Source: Paracoccaceae bacterium
Lineage (GTDB): Bacteria; Pseudomonadota; Alphaproteobacteria; Rhodobacterales; Rhodobacteraceae
Direction of reading: 5' to 3'
NCBI GenBank assembly: GCA_019429405.1
Contig: JAHYIZ010000007.1
Span: forward strand, 1 to 64,000
DNA: 64,000 bases
In this document: piece after piece, positions 8,752-18,031 of the stretch
Layout: every line of letters starts with the position of its first letter
Position numbering within the stretch: the stretch's first letter is position 1
Notes under the pieces: generated by a model
The model's input: only the letters and a program-made list of their open reading frames with translations
What the model was told of the DNA's origin: nothing
The model's database searches: none
Program-made: the position numbers and the translations under genes

Positions 8752-9129
8752 TCAGGCTTCGGCTTTGGGTTTGTAGTTGGCGACCTCGGCGATCCGCGCC
8801 GATTTGCCGCGACGGTCGCGCAGGTAGTAAAGCTTGGCGCGGCGGACACGGCCACGGCGCACAACCTCGATGCTGTCGATGTTGGTCGAATAGAGCGGGA
8901 ACACGCGTTCCACGCCTTCGCCGAACGAAATCTTGCGCACGGTAAAGCTGGCGGCCAGCGAGGCGCCGCCCTTGCGCGCGATGCAGACGCCTTCGTAGTT
9001 CTGCACGCGGCTACGGCTGCCTTCGGTCACCTTGTAACCGACGCGCACAGTGTCGCCTGCCTTGAAGTCGGGAATGGTCTTGCCAAGCGCCGCAATCTGC
9101 TCGGCTTCGAGTTGTTCGATCAGGTTCAT
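8752..9129 (-). CDS. rplS: 50S ribosomal protein L19
   Basis: L19 sits at the 30S-50S interface. The 125-residue product starts at [13 protein letters not shown], the family's normal N-terminus; an upstream in-frame ATG (9225) would add 32 residues with no likeness. The core reads [32 protein letters not shown], and [37 protein letters not shown]. It lies between trmD and rpmE on the minus strand, as in the common rpsP-rimM-trmD-rplS order. A purine-rich AAAGGA site precedes the chosen start. Confidence 0.96.
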   Translation of the reverse strand: MNLIEQLEAEQIAALGKTIPDFKAGDTVRVGYKVTEGSRSRVQNYEGVCIARKGGASLAASFTVRKISFGEGVERVFPLYSTNIDSIEVVRRGRVRRAKLYYLRDRRGKSARIAEVANYKPKAEA

Positions 9130-9181
9130 GCCTGGTCCTTTCAAATGCTCACGGTTTTGGCCCGTGAAGGTGTGCGCGGCC

Positions 9182-10024
9182 TCAGAGCTCTCGGTCTTCA
9201 TCCGGGTCCGTTCCGTGCTGTGCACAAAACGCCCGCCAGAGGTCAGGTCGTCTTTCCTTGGTCAGCCTTTCGGCCATGGTCCGCCGCCAGTCGGCTATCT
9301 TCGCGTGGTGCCCGGATTGAAGCAGTTCGGGTATTTCGCGGCCTTCCCAGACGGTGGGTCGTGTGTAGTGCGGGTGCTCCAGAAGCCCGTGCGAAAAGGA
9401 TTCCTCTTCGGTGGACGCCTGATTCCCAAGCACGCGGGGTATAAGGCGGACCGACGCGTCAATCAAGACCTGTGCAGCGATCTCGCCCCCGGTCAGGACA
9501 AAATCGCCGATGCTGACCTCTTCCACGCCGAAATGGTCAAGCACGCGCTGATCGACCCCCTCAAAACGGCCGCAAAGCAGGGTCACGCCCTCGGCCTGGG
9601 CAAACGCGCGGGCCATGTCTTGCGTGAAGGGTTTGCCACGCGGGGAAAGGTAGATGACGGGCCAGCGTGCGCGGTCAGACGGGGTGCCAACGGCGGCCTG
9701 CGCAAGTGCTGCGCCCACCACATCGGCGCGCAGCACCATGCCCGCGCCGCCGCCCGCCGGGTTGTCATCGACATTGCGGTGTCTGCCGATGCCAAAGGGG
9801 CGCAAGTCGATGGTTTCAAGCGCCCAAAGCCCCTCGGCCAGCGCCTTGCCGGTCAGCGAAAGGCCCAAGGTGCCGGGGAAGGCATCGGGGAACAGTGTGA
9901 TGACGCGCGCCGTCCAGGCGCCGTGCAGGCGGGCGCTGCCTGCCATCAGGTCGCGCGGCGTGGCCGACGCGGTAATGGCGATGCGGCCATGCGAGCGGGT
10001 CTTCGGGGGCGCCTTGTCGGTCAT
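9182..10024 (-). CDS. trmD: tRNA (guanine37-N1)-methyltransferase
   Basis: TrmD methylates G37 next to the anticodon using S-adenosylmethionine, which prevents +1 frameshifts. The trefoil-knot motifs are present: [30 protein letters not shown] and [21 protein letters not shown]. The 280-residue product carries an N-terminal extension of about 38 residues before the usual [14 protein letters not shown] start. The extension ([11 protein letters not shown]) looks conserved in Rhodobacteraceae from memory, so I keep the long start. That start overlaps the rimM stop codon by four bases (ATGA), which implies translational coupling. Confidence 0.95.
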   Translation of the reverse strand: MTDKAPPKTRSHGRIAITASATPRDLMAGSARLHGAWTARVITLFPDAFPGTLGLSLTGKALAEGLWALETIDLRPFGIGRHRNVDDNPAGGGAGMVLRADVVGAALAQAAVGTPSDRARWPVIYLSPRGKPFTQDMARAFAQAEGVTLLCGRFEGVDQRVLDHFGVEEVSIGDFVLTGGEIAAQVLIDASVRLIPRVLGNQASTEEESFSHGLLEHPHYTRPTVWEGREIPELLQSGHHAKIADWRRTMAERLTKERRPDLWRAFCAQHGTDPDEDREL

Positions 10025-10530
10025 TCGACCTCCTCGGGCGGGTCGGCAATGATGCGGCCTGCGGCCAGGTCCACGGTGGGCACCACGGCGCGCGTGAAAG
10101 GCAGCAGCAGCGCGGCGCGGGCGCCAGGCACGAACACTTCGAGAATGTCGCCAGCGCCGTGGTTGTGCACCGCGCGCACCTGCCCGAGCCGCACGCCGCC
10201 GGTATCGACCACCTCCAGCCCGATCAGGTCGGCATGGTAGAACTCGTCATCGGGCAGCGAGGGCAGCTTTGATTTTTCGGCCCAGAGCGTCACGCCCTTC
10301 AGGGCGTCGGCCTGTTCCTTGGTGGCAATGCCGCCCAGCCGGGCGCCATAGCCGCCCGCCACCGGGCGCGTCAGCCGGACGGAAAAGCTGCGGGCCCGGT
10401 CTTCGGTGCAAAGCGGTGCATAGCGCGCAATGTCTTGGGGCCGGGTGCAGAAGCTTTTCAGCCGCACCTCGCCCTGCACACCAAAGGCGCCGGCGATGGC
10501 GCCAACGCAGATCAACTCAGGTTTGCTCAT
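10021..10530 (-). CDS. rimM: Ribosome maturation factor RimM
   Basis: RimM binds S19 and helps assemble the 30S head. The 169-residue protein has the N-terminal RimM beta-barrel ([21 protein letters not shown]) and a C-terminal PRC-barrel ([49 protein letters not shown]). The start at MSKPEL is preferred to the ATG 36 bases upstream because it gives the normal N-terminus. Its stop codon overlaps the trmD start, and rpsP lies 70 bases upstream. Confidence 0.95.
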   Translation of the reverse strand: MSKPELICVGAIAGAFGVQGEVRLKSFCTRPQDIARYAPLCTEDRARSFSVRLTRPVAGGYGARLGGIATKEQADALKGVTLWAEKSKLPSLPDDEFYHADLIGLEVVDTGGVRLGQVRAVHNHGAGDILEVFVPGARAALLLPFTRAVVPTVDLAAGRIIADPPEEVE

Positions 10531-10600
10531 CGCCGCGCTTTCACGAAGGGCGAAGGCCGGGCACATGCTGCCCGGCCCGGTATCGGGGTCGTGGGGCCGG

Positions 10601-10951
10601 TCACTCGGTCGGTTTTTCGGCCTTTGCAGCCTTTTCGGCGGCGCGCGCGGTGGCTTTCTTGCCCGGCACGGCGGCCTTGGGGTTGTTGCGCACGGTCTTG
10701 GCGATCACGCCGGCGGCTTCCAGAAAGCGCGCGACGCGGTCGGTCGGCTGCGCGCCCTGCCCCAGCCAGTATTGCGCGCGTTCAAGGTTGAGCTTCACAC
10801 GGTCTTCGCTGTCTTTGGCCAAGAGCGGGTTGTAGGTGCCCAGCTTTTCCAGAAAGCGGCCGTCGCGCGGCATGCGGCTGTCAGTGGCCACGATCGAATA
10901 GAACGGGCGCTTGTTGGAGCCGCCACGGGCGAGACGGATTTTCATCGACAT
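10601..10951 (-). CDS. rpsP: 30S ribosomal protein S16
   Basis: This 116-residue S16 has the conserved N-terminal body [33 protein letters not shown] and [22 protein letters not shown] basic, Ala/Lys-rich tail ([16 protein letters not shown]) of alphaproteobacterial type follows. An AAGGAG site nine bases before the ATG at 10951 supports that start rather than the ATG two codons on. It is followed by rimM and preceded by chorismate mutase on the same strand. Confidence 0.96.
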   Translation of the reverse strand: MSMKIRLARGGSNKRPFYSIVATDSRMPRDGRFLEKLGTYNPLLAKDSEDRVKLNLERAQYWLGQGAQPTDRVARFLEAAGVIAKTVRNNPKAAVPGKKATARAAEKAAKAEKPTE

Positions 10952-10992
10952 TTGAGTGTTCTCCTTGGGTTGGTTGGGCGCGGTGCGTGCCG

Positions 10993-11289
10993 CTATTTCT
11001 GGTATTGCTCGTGATGCCGGATCACTTCGGAAATCACGAAGGTGAGGAACTTCTTGGCAAATACGGGGTCGAGGTCGGCCTCGCGCGCCAATTCTTCGAG
11101 CCGCGCGATCTGTTCGGCCTCGCGGCTCGGGTCAGAGGGCGGCAGATTGTGCTGCGCCTTGAGCTTGCCGACTGATTGCGTGCGCTTGAACCGCTCGGCA
11201 AGGGTGTAGACGAGGATCGCATCAAGCCGGTCAATGCTGGCGCGATGGTCTTGCAGCAATTCAGCGGCGCGGGTGACATCATCGGTCAT
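10993..11289 (-). CDS. Chorismate mutase (AroQ class)
   Basis: This 98-residue all-helical enzyme turns chorismate into prephenate, the first step to phenylalanine and tyrosine. The AroQ pattern is readable: [43 protein letters not shown] (split here for reading at DAILVYTL and [12 protein letters not shown]), then [19 protein letters not shown]. These include the active-site Arg and Lys of helix 1 and the loop. Its ATG overlaps the stop codon of the GNAT gene upstream (ATGA), and rpsP follows 41 bases later. Its place inside a translation and SRP gene group is unexpected metabolically. Confidence 0.9.
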   Translation of the reverse strand: MTDDVTRAAELLQDHRASIDRLDAILVYTLAERFKRTQSVGKLKAQHNLPPSDPSREAEQIARLEELAREADLDPVFAKKFLTFVISEVIRHHEQYQK

Positions 11290-11816
11290 GCGAGGGCCTC
11301 TGGCCGGGGGTGACGGAACACAAGGCAGGGCGCTTCGCCGGGGTAGGCGGCGCCGGGGTCTTGCACCGCGCCAAGGCGGCGGGCAAGTGCGATCGAGCGG
11401 GTGTTGGCGGGGTCGATGTAGCTGACGGCGGTTTGCCAGCCAAGTGCTGCAAAGGCGTGCGTGCGCGCAGCCTCGGCGGCCTCATAGGCGTAGCCCTTGC
11501 CCTCGGCTGCGGCAGACCACATGCTCCAGCCGATCTCCTGCTCGGGCCAGCTTTCGGGGAACCACGGGCCGGCCATGCCGATCGCTGCATCCGCGCCTTT
11601 CAGCGCCACCGCGAACATACCATAGCCGCGCAGCACCCAATGCCCGACAAGGTGGCCAAAGGCGCGCCATGCCCGTTCGCGCGTCACCGGGCCGCCGACG
11701 AGGGCAGCGCGATCAGATGTCAGAAACACCGCGAAGGCATCCCAATCGCGCAGCGCCGGCACCCGCAGCGTCAGCCGCGCGGTGTGCAGAACCGGGGTGC
11801 CGGTCAGCGCGATCAT
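11286..11816 (-). CDS. GNAT family N-acetyltransferase (RimJ/RimL-like)
   Basis: This 176-residue acetyltransferase belongs to the branch related to ribosomal-protein N-acetyltransferases. The N-terminus TARLTLRVPALRDWDAF is typical. EIGWSMWSAAAEGKGYAYEAAEA (about residues 92-114) holds the acetyl-CoA loop (G-K-G-Y-A). SYIDPANTRSIALARRLGA is the classic RimJ-like helix motif. The start overlaps the ffh stop codon by four bases and the stop overlaps the chorismate mutase start, so all three genes are probably translated as one unit. The substrate cannot be told from the sequence. Confidence 0.87.
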   Translation of the reverse strand: MIALTGTPVLHTARLTLRVPALRDWDAFAVFLTSDRAALVGGPVTRERAWRAFGHLVGHWVLRGYGMFAVALKGADAAIGMAGPWFPESWPEQEIGWSMWSAAAEGKGYAYEAAEAARTHAFAALGWQTAVSYIDPANTRSIALARRLGAVQDPGAAYPGEAPCLVFRHPRPEALA

Positions 11817-13327
11817 TTCTTTTTGCCCAGACCAAGGCCGGAAAGGCCGCCCGGCAGTTTCAGCCCGCCGGGGGCGCCGGGGAAGCCGCCACCAAAACCG
11901 CCTGCCGATTTCATCGCGCGCGCGGCCTCTTCCAGTTGTGCGGGGTCCATGTTCTTGAGGTCGGGCATGCCGGCGCCTGGACCCTTGCCGCCCATCATGC
12001 CCTTCATCGCCTGTTTCAGCATGCCGCCCTTGCCCATCTTCTTCATGGTATCAGCCATCTGCCGGTGCATCTTCATCAGGCGGTTCAGCTCGGCCACATC
12101 CAGGCCCGCGCCCGCCGCGATGCGCTTTTTGCGGCTGGCTTGCAGCAGGTCGGGGTTGGCGCGTTCCTTTTTGGTCATCGAGCCGATCAGCGCGATCTGG
12201 CGGCGCAACATGCGGTCATCAAAGCCTGCGGTCTCGGCCGCCTTGGCCATTTTGCCCATGCCCGGCAGCATGCCCATCACACCCTGCATGCCGCCCATCT
12301 TCAGCATCTGGTCAAGCTGGCCGCGCAGGTCGTTCATGTTGAACAGACCCTTCTGGAAGCGGCGCATCATGCGCTCGGCCTGCTCGGCCTCAAAGGTTTC
12401 CTGCGCCTTTTCGACCAGCGCCACGATGTCGCCCATGCCCAGAATGCGGCCCGCGATGCGGTCCGCCTCAAAGGTTTCGAGCGCGTCCATCTTTTCGCCA
12501 AGGCCGACAAAGCGGATCGGCTTGCCGGTGACGGCGCGCATCGAAAGCGCGGCACCGCCGCGCCCGTCGCCATCCATCCGCGTCAGCACGACGCCAGTGA
12601 TGCCGACCTTGCCATCAAACTCGGTCGCCACATTCACCGCGTCTTGCCCGGTCAGGCCATCGACCACCAGCAGGGTTTCGCGCGGTTGCGCCACGTCGCG
12701 CACCGCCTGCACCTCGGCCATCAGGGCTTCGTCGATGTGCAACCGGCCCGCGGTATCGAGCAAATACACATCATAGCCGCCAAGGCTGGCCTGTTGCTTG
12801 GCCCGCCGAGCAATATCGACCGGCTTTTGCCCCGGCACGATCGGCAGCGTATCGACGCCGATCTGGGCGCCGAGAATGGCAAGCTGCTCCATCGCCGCCG
12901 GGCGGTTGACATCGAGCGAGGCCATCAGCACGCGCTTGCCCTGACGCTCTTTCAGGCGGCGCGCGAGCTTGGCGGTGGTGGTGGTCTTGCCCGAGCCTTG
13001 CAGGCCGACCATCAGGATCGGCGCCGGCGGGTTGTCGATTTTCAGCGCGTCGGGGGTGCCATCGCCCGCCAGCACGCGGATCAGCTCGTCATGCACAATC
13101 TTGACGACCTGCTGGCCGGGGGTCACCGATTTGGTGACCGCCTGCCCCTTGGCTTTGGCCTCAACCGCCTTGATGAAGTCGCGCGCGACGGGCAGCGAAA
13201 CATCAGCCTCCAGCAGCGCGACCCGCACCTCGCGCAGCGCGGTGGCCACGTCGGCATCGGTCAGCGCGCCCTGTTTGGTCAGGCGGTCGAACACCCCACC
13301 AAGGCGTTCGGAAAGGTTCTCGAACAT
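11813..13327 (-). CDS. ffh: Signal recognition particle protein Ffh
   Basis: Ffh is the GTPase that, with SRP RNA, carries ribosomes making membrane proteins to FtsY. The 504-residue protein has the N domain (1-90) and a G domain with P-loop GLQGSGKTT (108-116) and DTAGR (191-195). TRMDGDGRGGAALS follows, then a methionine-rich M domain (MLKMGGMQGVMGMLPGMGKM, later MKKMGKGGMLKQAMKGMMGG). The start is set at MFENLSERL, the family's normal start; the open frame extends 26 codons further without likeness. It is the first gene of a minus-strand unit leading to rpsP-rimM-trmD. Confidence 0.96.
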   Translation of the reverse strand: MFENLSERLGGVFDRLTKQGALTDADVATALREVRVALLEADVSLPVARDFIKAVEAKAKGQAVTKSVTPGQQVVKIVHDELIRVLAGDGTPDALKIDNPPAPILMVGLQGSGKTTTTAKLARRLKERQGKRVLMASLDVNRPAAMEQLAILGAQIGVDTLPIVPGQKPVDIARRAKQQASLGGYDVYLLDTAGRLHIDEALMAEVQAVRDVAQPRETLLVVDGLTGQDAVNVATEFDGKVGITGVVLTRMDGDGRGGAALSMRAVTGKPIRFVGLGEKMDALETFEADRIAGRILGMGDIVALVEKAQETFEAEQAERMMRRFQKGLFNMNDLRGQLDQMLKMGGMQGVMGMLPGMGKMAKAAETAGFDDRMLRRQIALIGSMTKKERANPDLLQASRKKRIAAGAGLDVAELNRLMKMHRQMADTMKKMGKGGMLKQAMKGMMGGKGPGAGMPDLKNMDPAQLEEAARAMKSAGGFGGGFPGAPGGLKLPGGLSGLGLGKKK

Positions 13328-13564
13328 CGCGCGCCCTCCGGGGCTGCGGCAAAGACCAAGGGCGCCAGTGGGCGCAACGCGCTGACTGACGGCGATCCCT
13401 GCCATAGGCTACGGGACCGGAAGCAAGGAACACTTCCGGGAATTGCGGCTGACTAATGGCTAATCGGGGCAGAGTCAACCAATGCGCGCTGCGGCGCCGG
13501 TTCTGTATTGCGCAGACAAACGCAGGCGCGCAGACTTGGCGCGACATGTTTGCAGGTGCACAGA

Positions 13565-14455
13565 ATGGGCTTTGACAGTTGGGATGAAATCCGCACCGCC
13601 TATCAGGTGGCGCGGGCGGGCACGGTCTCGGGGGCCGCCGAGGTGCTCGGGGTGCACCACGCCACCGTGATCCGCCATATCGATGCGCTGGAGACGCGGC
13701 TGGGGGCGCGGCTCTTTCAGCGCCACCCGCGCGGCTATACGCCGACCGAGGCGGGGCGGCTGCTGCTGGCGGTGGCACAGGCGACCGACGACCAGTTTGC
13801 GCAGCTTGGCGCGCGCATTGCCGGGGCCGGCGAAGAGGTTTCGGGCGAGTTGATCATCACATCGCTCCCGAACCTTTCGGCGATGGTGATGCCCGCGCTG
13901 GCGCGGCTGGCGGCAGATCACCCTGCCGTGCGGCTGCGCTATATCACCGATCCGCGCGTGTTCCGGCTGGAATATGGCGAGGCGCATGTGGCGATAAGGG
14001 CGGGCGCGCGCCCGACCGAGCCCGACAATGTGGTGCAGCCCCTGACCGAGCGGCAGACCGCGCTTTACGCAGCGCCTGCCTATATCGCGGTGCATGGCGC
14101 ACCTGCCGACGATGCCGCGCTTGCGCAGCACCGCTTCGTCGGCCCTGAGGCCCCCGAGGGGCGCGCGCCCTATCACCGCTGGCTGGCAGCCAAGGTGGCG
14201 CGCGATTCGGTCGTGTTCGCCTCAAACGAGAACGACGCGCAGCGGGCGGCGATCATGGCCGGGTTGGGCCTTGGCTTTCTGCCCGTGCTTGAGGCGCGGG
14301 GGCAGGCCGGGCTGGTCGAGGTGATGGGGCCGCGCCCGGAATGGTCGGCGCCGCTGTGGCTGGTTACCCATGTCGATCTGCACCGCACGCCCAAGGTGCA
14401 GGCAGCGCTGCGCGCGCTGAAAGAGGCGGCGGCGGCCTGCCCGGTCGAGCCGTAG
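13565..14455 (+). CDS. LysR family transcriptional regulator
   Basis: This 296-residue regulator has an N-terminal winged helix-turn-helix (residues 4-62: AYQVARAGTVSGAAEVLGVHHATVIRHIDALETRLGARLF, quoted in part as AAEVLGVHHATVIRHI) and a LysR substrate-binding domain. The start at 13565 places the helix-turn-helix at the usual distance; the longer frame is unlikely. It is divergent from ffh, with a 237-base gap, and convergent with the ycjF-like gene. The effector and targets are unknown; LysR proteins often control the divergent neighbour, but ffh is an unlikely target. Confidence 0.88.
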   Translation: MGFDSWDEIRTAYQVARAGTVSGAAEVLGVHHATVIRHIDALETRLGARLFQRHPRGYTPTEAGRLLLAVAQATDDQFAQLGARIAGAGEEVSGELIITSLPNLSAMVMPALARLAADHPAVRLRYITDPRVFRLEYGEAHVAIRAGARPTEPDNVVQPLTERQTALYAAPAYIAVHGAPADDAALAQHRFVGPEAPEGRAPYHRWLAAKVARDSVVFASNENDAQRAAIMAGLGLGFLPVLEARGQAGLVEVMGPRPEWSAPLWLVTHVDLHRTPKVQAALRALKEAAAACPVEP

Positions 14456-14511
14456 CGGCAGATTTCCTGCGCAAGACGCGGCAGTTGCGCGCCAGCGGCA
14501 GGTCGCCGGGG

Positions 14512-15540
14512 CTATTCCTCGGGCTTCTCGCGCGTGCCAAAGAGCCCGGCCAGCGCGCGGCCCACAAGCGCGCGCACCTTGGGGCGGGGCAGCGCGGTGA
14601 AGGGCAGCGGGCGGCAAACCTCGATCGCGGCGATGCCGACGCGGGCGGTCAGCGCGCCGTTCACCACGCCCTCGCCAAAGCGGCGCGAGAGTTTGGCAAG
14701 CAGCCCTCCCCCCGCCACGGTCTCGATCATGTCATCGCCAACCGCCACCGCGCCAGTGGCGACCAGATGCGCAAGCACCGTGCGCGCCAACCGCCAACTG
14801 CCAAAGGTGCCGGCGCGGCCGCCGTAAATCTCGGCAATGCAACGGATCATCCGCAGGTTGGCGGTCAGGGCTGCCACCACATCGGCCAGCGCCAGAGGCA
14901 CCAGCGCGGTTACGGTGGCCACGGTGCGCGCCGCCGCCTCAACCTCTGCCCGTGCGGCGGCATCAAGCGGGGCCATAAGCTCCGTTTCGGCCAGCCCGAG
15001 CAGGCCCTCGGCATCGAGCATTTCGGGCCCGCGCTCTGCCAGCCGGGCGCGCGCCCAAGCCAGTTCGGCGCGCCCGGCATAAAGCGCGCCAAGCCGCTCT
15101 GTCACCGCGCGCGCGGCGGTCAGGCTGCCCGTGGCGCGTGCATCGGCTGCGGCGCGGTGCACCCGGTCAAGGCGCGCAAGACGGGCGAAGGCCGCCAGCT
15201 CGCGCAAGCCCACCAGCGCAGCGGCGATGAGGAAGGCGGCCAGCAGGCCAGTGCCAAGCCAGCCCAGAACCGGGTGCGCCGCGATCAGCCCGGTGAGAAA
15301 GTTCCACGCCGCGACCGAGGCCAGAAACCCCACAAGCGCTGCACCCGCCTGCCAGAAAAAGCGCGTGAGCCGTGAGGGGCGCCGCGCCGCAAGACGCGCC
15401 GCCCGCATCATGGCGCGGCCCTGCGGGGCGCCGGTCGCGCCCGCATCGGGCAACGGCGCGGCTTCGGCGGGGCTGGGGGCGGCGCCTTCCATCTCGATCA
15501 GCACGGGGCCAGAACGGGGGCCAGAACGGGGATCAGTCAT
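14512..15540 (-). CDS. ycjF: YcjF/TIGR01620 family membrane protein
   Basis: This protein of about 342 residues has a proline-rich cytoplasmic N-terminus, two membrane helices (AGAALVGFLASVAAWNFLTGL, then GWLGTGLLAAFLIAAALVGL) and a C-terminal helical region with LADVVAALTANLRMIRCIAEIYG, the DUF697-like motif. The start is taken at MTDPRSGP, seven bases after the ycjX stop codon. YcjF and YcjX are paired in many Proteobacteria, where they are linked to heat-shock or envelope-stress regulons; their molecular role is not settled. Confidence 0.85.
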   Translation of the reverse strand: MTDPRSGPRSGPVLIEMEGAAPSPAEAAPLPDAGATGAPQGRAMMRAARLAARRPSRLTRFFWQAGAALVGFLASVAAWNFLTGLIAAHPVLGWLGTGLLAAFLIAAALVGLRELAAFARLARLDRVHRAAADARATGSLTAARAVTERLGALYAGRAELAWARARLAERGPEMLDAEGLLGLAETELMAPLDAAARAEVEAAARTVATVTALVPLALADVVAALTANLRMIRCIAEIYGGRAGTFGSWRLARTVLAHLVATGAVAVGDDMIETVAGGGLLAKLSRRFGEGVVNGALTARVGIAAIEVCRPLPFTALPRPKVRALVGRALAGLFGTREKPEE

Positions 15541-15547
15541 CGGGGCC

Positions 15548-16990
15548 TCAAAGCTTGTCACCCAGCAAAAATTCGGCGGCGCGGTCAAGCCGGATGTGCG
15601 GCGGCCCGTCGCCGGGTTTCAGCCGTTGCGTGGCGGGTCGGAACTGCATCAGCGAAAACGCAGCATCGAGCCATTTGGCAGCACCTTGCCGGGCCGGGTT
15701 GAGCAGTTGCGCCGGATCATCGGGCAGATCGCCCGCATAAAGCGCCACCTGCCGGCCGTCTTGCAGCGTGCCGCGCACGGCATCCAGCGGGGAGCCGTGG
15801 TGGCTGATGGTTTCTTCGGTGGTGGTGCGTAGCGCGGCAATGGCCAGCGCCTCGGTGCGCGCGCCCGCAAAATCGGCACGGTCGCGCGCCTCGCGCAGCA
15901 TCGCCTGCATGATGGCGGTCAGCTGCGGGTGCTGGCTGTGGTGCAGATGGTCGGCCTTGGTCGCGGCAAAGAGGATGCGGTCGATGCGCCGGAACCCGAT
16001 GAGCCGGGCAAGTCGTCTTGAGCGGCCGGGGCGGAAGGCGGCCAATATCTCGGCCATGGCGCGGCGCATGTCTTCGACCGCCTGCGGCCCGGCGTGGATC
16101 GCACCCAAGGCATCGAGCAGCACCACCTGCCGGTCGATGCGCGCGAAGTGGTCGCGAAAGAAGGGCCGCACCACGCGCGCCTTGTAGGCGGCAAAGCGGC
16201 GCGCCATTTCGCGCCAAAGGCAGCCGCGCGGGGCATCGGCGGGGCGCGGCATCGGCGCGAAGGTCAAAACGGGTGAGCCTGCAAGCTCGCCCGGCAGCAG
16301 GAACCGGCCCGGCGCGCAATCGGAATAGCCCGCGTCGCGGGTTGCCACCAGATGCGCGGTGTAGGCGGCGGCGAGGGCCTGCGCGGCAGCTTCGGTAAAG
16401 GGCGCGGCGGGGTCGGCAGCGGCGAGGGCGGCGAGGTATTCGGGGCCAGCCGGGCGGTCAGGCAGGCGGGCAAGCGTTGCCTGCGACCAGTGATCGAAGC
16501 TCTGGTCAAGCAAGGCAATATCAAGCAGCCATTCGCCGGGGTAATCGACAATGTCGAGGTGCAGCTTTCGCGCGCCGCGCAGGGCGCCGAACATGCCGGT
16601 GGGCTGGATGAGGAACGACAGGCGCAATTCGGAAATCGCCTTTGTGCCAAGTGGCCAGTGCGGCGCGGGGCCGGTCAGCGCCGCAAGGTGCTGCTCGTAA
16701 TCGAACCTTGGCACGGTATCGTCGGGCTGCGGCTGCAGCCACGCCGCGCGGATACTGCCGTTGCTGGCCGCCACCAGACCCGGCATCCGGCCCCGGTCCA
16801 TCAGGTTGGCCACAAGCGAGGTGATGAACACGGTCTTGCCCGCGCGCGACAGGCCAGTGACGCCGAGCCGCACCACCGGCTCGAACAGCGCCGCCGAAAC
16901 CGAGGCGCCAAGGCGTTCAACCCCGCGCGCCACCCCGTCTGCCAGATCGCCAATGCCCAAGATGCGCGCGCCCCCAATGCTTTGGCTCAA
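15548..16990 (-). CDS. ycjX: YcjX-like GTPase/ATPase family protein
   Basis: This protein of about 480 residues has a P-loop at GLSRAGKTV (residues 46-54). Later come LDIVDYPGEWLLDIALL, IDRQVVLLDALGAIHAGP and the RILFAATKADHLHHSQHP base-recognition motif, all typical of the YcjX family. No ATG sits near the expected N-terminus. I place a TTG start at 16990 (SQSIGGAR); a second TTG at 16960 (GIGDLADG) is possible. A far upstream ATG at 17326 would overlap truA on the other strand and is rejected. It is paired with ycjF immediately downstream. Confidence 0.82.
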   Translation of the reverse strand: MSQSIGGARILGIGDLADGVARGVERLGASVSAALFEPVVRLGVTGLSRAGKTVFITSLVANLMDRGRMPGLVAASNGSIRAAWLQPQPDDTVPRFDYEQHLAALTGPAPHWPLGTKAISELRLSFLIQPTGMFGALRGARKLHLDIVDYPGEWLLDIALLDQSFDHWSQATLARLPDRPAGPEYLAALAAADPAAPFTEAAAQALAAAYTAHLVATRDAGYSDCAPGRFLLPGELAGSPVLTFAPMPRPADAPRGCLWREMARRFAAYKARVVRPFFRDHFARIDRQVVLLDALGAIHAGPQAVEDMRRAMAEILAAFRPGRSRRLARLIGFRRIDRILFAATKADHLHHSQHPQLTAIMQAMLREARDRADFAGARTEALAIAALRTTTEETISHHGSPLDAVRGTLQDGRQVALYAGDLPDDPAQLLNPARQGAAKWLDAAFSLMQFRPATQRLKPGDGPPHIRLDRAAEFLLGDKL

Positions 16991-17050
16991 GATAGGCCTG
17001 CGGGGGGCGCGATGAAAGGGGCCGCGGCGGCGTGGCCGCTTGCGGCGCCA

Positions 17051-17104
17051 GCGGGGGGCCGCCTGCCCCCCGCGCCCCCCGAGGGTATTTATGCGATGAA
17101 GAAG
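17051..17104 (-). repeat. Dispersed GC-hairpin repeat, copy B (inverted)
   Basis: Read on the minus strand the element begins CTTCTTCATCGCATAAATACC and runs into a GC-rich stem, matching the copies at 2334 and 60098. It lies in the divergent gap between ycjX and truA, so a terminator role is unlikely here. Confidence 0.6.
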
Positions 17105-17153
17105 ACCATGCGGTGGGATTGCGCCGCGGGCAGGCGGCAGGATAAGGGAGGGC

Positions 17154-17921
17154 ATGCCCAGATATACGCTCCTGATAGAATATGACGGTGGCCCGTTTGC
17201 GGGCTGGCAACGGCAGGCGGCGCGGGCCTCGGTGCAGGGCGCCATCGAGGCGGCGCTGGGGCGGTTGCAGCCGGGGCCACATACGATTGCGGCAGCTGGG
17301 CGCACCGATGCCGGGGTGCATGCCACCGGGCAGGTCGCGCATGTGGACCTTGAACGGGCGTGGGAGCCGTTCCGGCTGGCCGAGGCCCTGAACGCACAGC
17401 TTCGCCCCGATCCGGTGGCGGTACTTGCGGTGGCCGAGGTGGCGCCCGATTTTCATGCGCGGTTTTCGGCACTGGAGCGGCGCTACATGTTCCGCCTGCT
17501 GGAGCGGCGGGCGCCTGCGGTGCTGGAGCGGGGCCGTGTTTGGCAGGTGAAGGCGGCGCTCGATCTGGGCGCGATGCGCGCGGGTGCGGCGCATCTGATC
17601 GGCACGCATGATTTCACCACCTTTCGTGCCGCGCTCTGCCAGGCGAAATCGCCGGTGAAGACGCTGGATGCAATCGAGATCGAGGAGCGTGCGGTGCCGG
17701 GCGGCCGCGAGATACGCTTTTACTTGCGCGCGCGCAGTTTCCTGCACAATCAGGTGCGCTCGATCGTGGGCACGCTGGAGCGGGTGGGCGCCGGGGCATG
17801 GGCGCCCGAAGAGGTGGCGGCAGCATTGGCAACGCGCAAACGGTCGGCTTGCGGGCCGGTATGCCCGCCGCAAGGGCTTTACCTTGCCGGGGTGCGTTAT
17901 GCGCATGACCCCTTCGCCTGA
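17154..17921 (+). CDS. truA: tRNA pseudouridine(38-40) synthase TruA
   Basis: TruA converts uridines 38-40 of many tRNAs to pseudouridine. The 255-residue protein starts [21 protein letters not shown]. It carries the catalytic aspartate D52 in [15 protein letters not shown] and the family motif [17 protein letters not shown]. Near the end come [23 protein letters not shown] and a C-terminal [17 protein letters not shown]. All catalytic and folding motifs are present. It is divergent from ycjX. Confidence 0.96.
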   Translation: MPRYTLLIEYDGGPFAGWQRQAARASVQGAIEAALGRLQPGPHTIAAAGRTDAGVHATGQVAHVDLERAWEPFRLAEALNAQLRPDPVAVLAVAEVAPDFHARFSALERRYMFRLLERRAPAVLERGRVWQVKAALDLGAMRAGAAHLIGTHDFTTFRAALCQAKSPVKTLDAIEIEERAVPGGREIRFYLRARSFLHNQVRSIVGTLERVGAGAWAPEEVAAALATRKRSACGPVCPPQGLYLAGVRYAHDPFA

Positions 17922-18031
17922 GGTTACGGGGCGTTTCTGCGCGGCGTTGCACAGGGTCTGAGCGCAGCTTGGCCTGCCGCACGGGGCAGATTGCGCCTAT
18001 CTTGGGTGCGAACGATTTGCAGGAGAGCGCC

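Noticed and set aside
11310-13456. Long open frames antisense to the GNAT gene and ffh
   Set aside because: They lie opposite clear genes with strong family motifs, and their products are His/Arg/Pro-rich with no likeness, as expected from high-GC third positions.
13328-13564. SRP RNA gene next to ffh
   Set aside because: The conserved GGAAGGAAGCAGCC-type tetraloop/asymmetric-loop sequence was not found in the gap.
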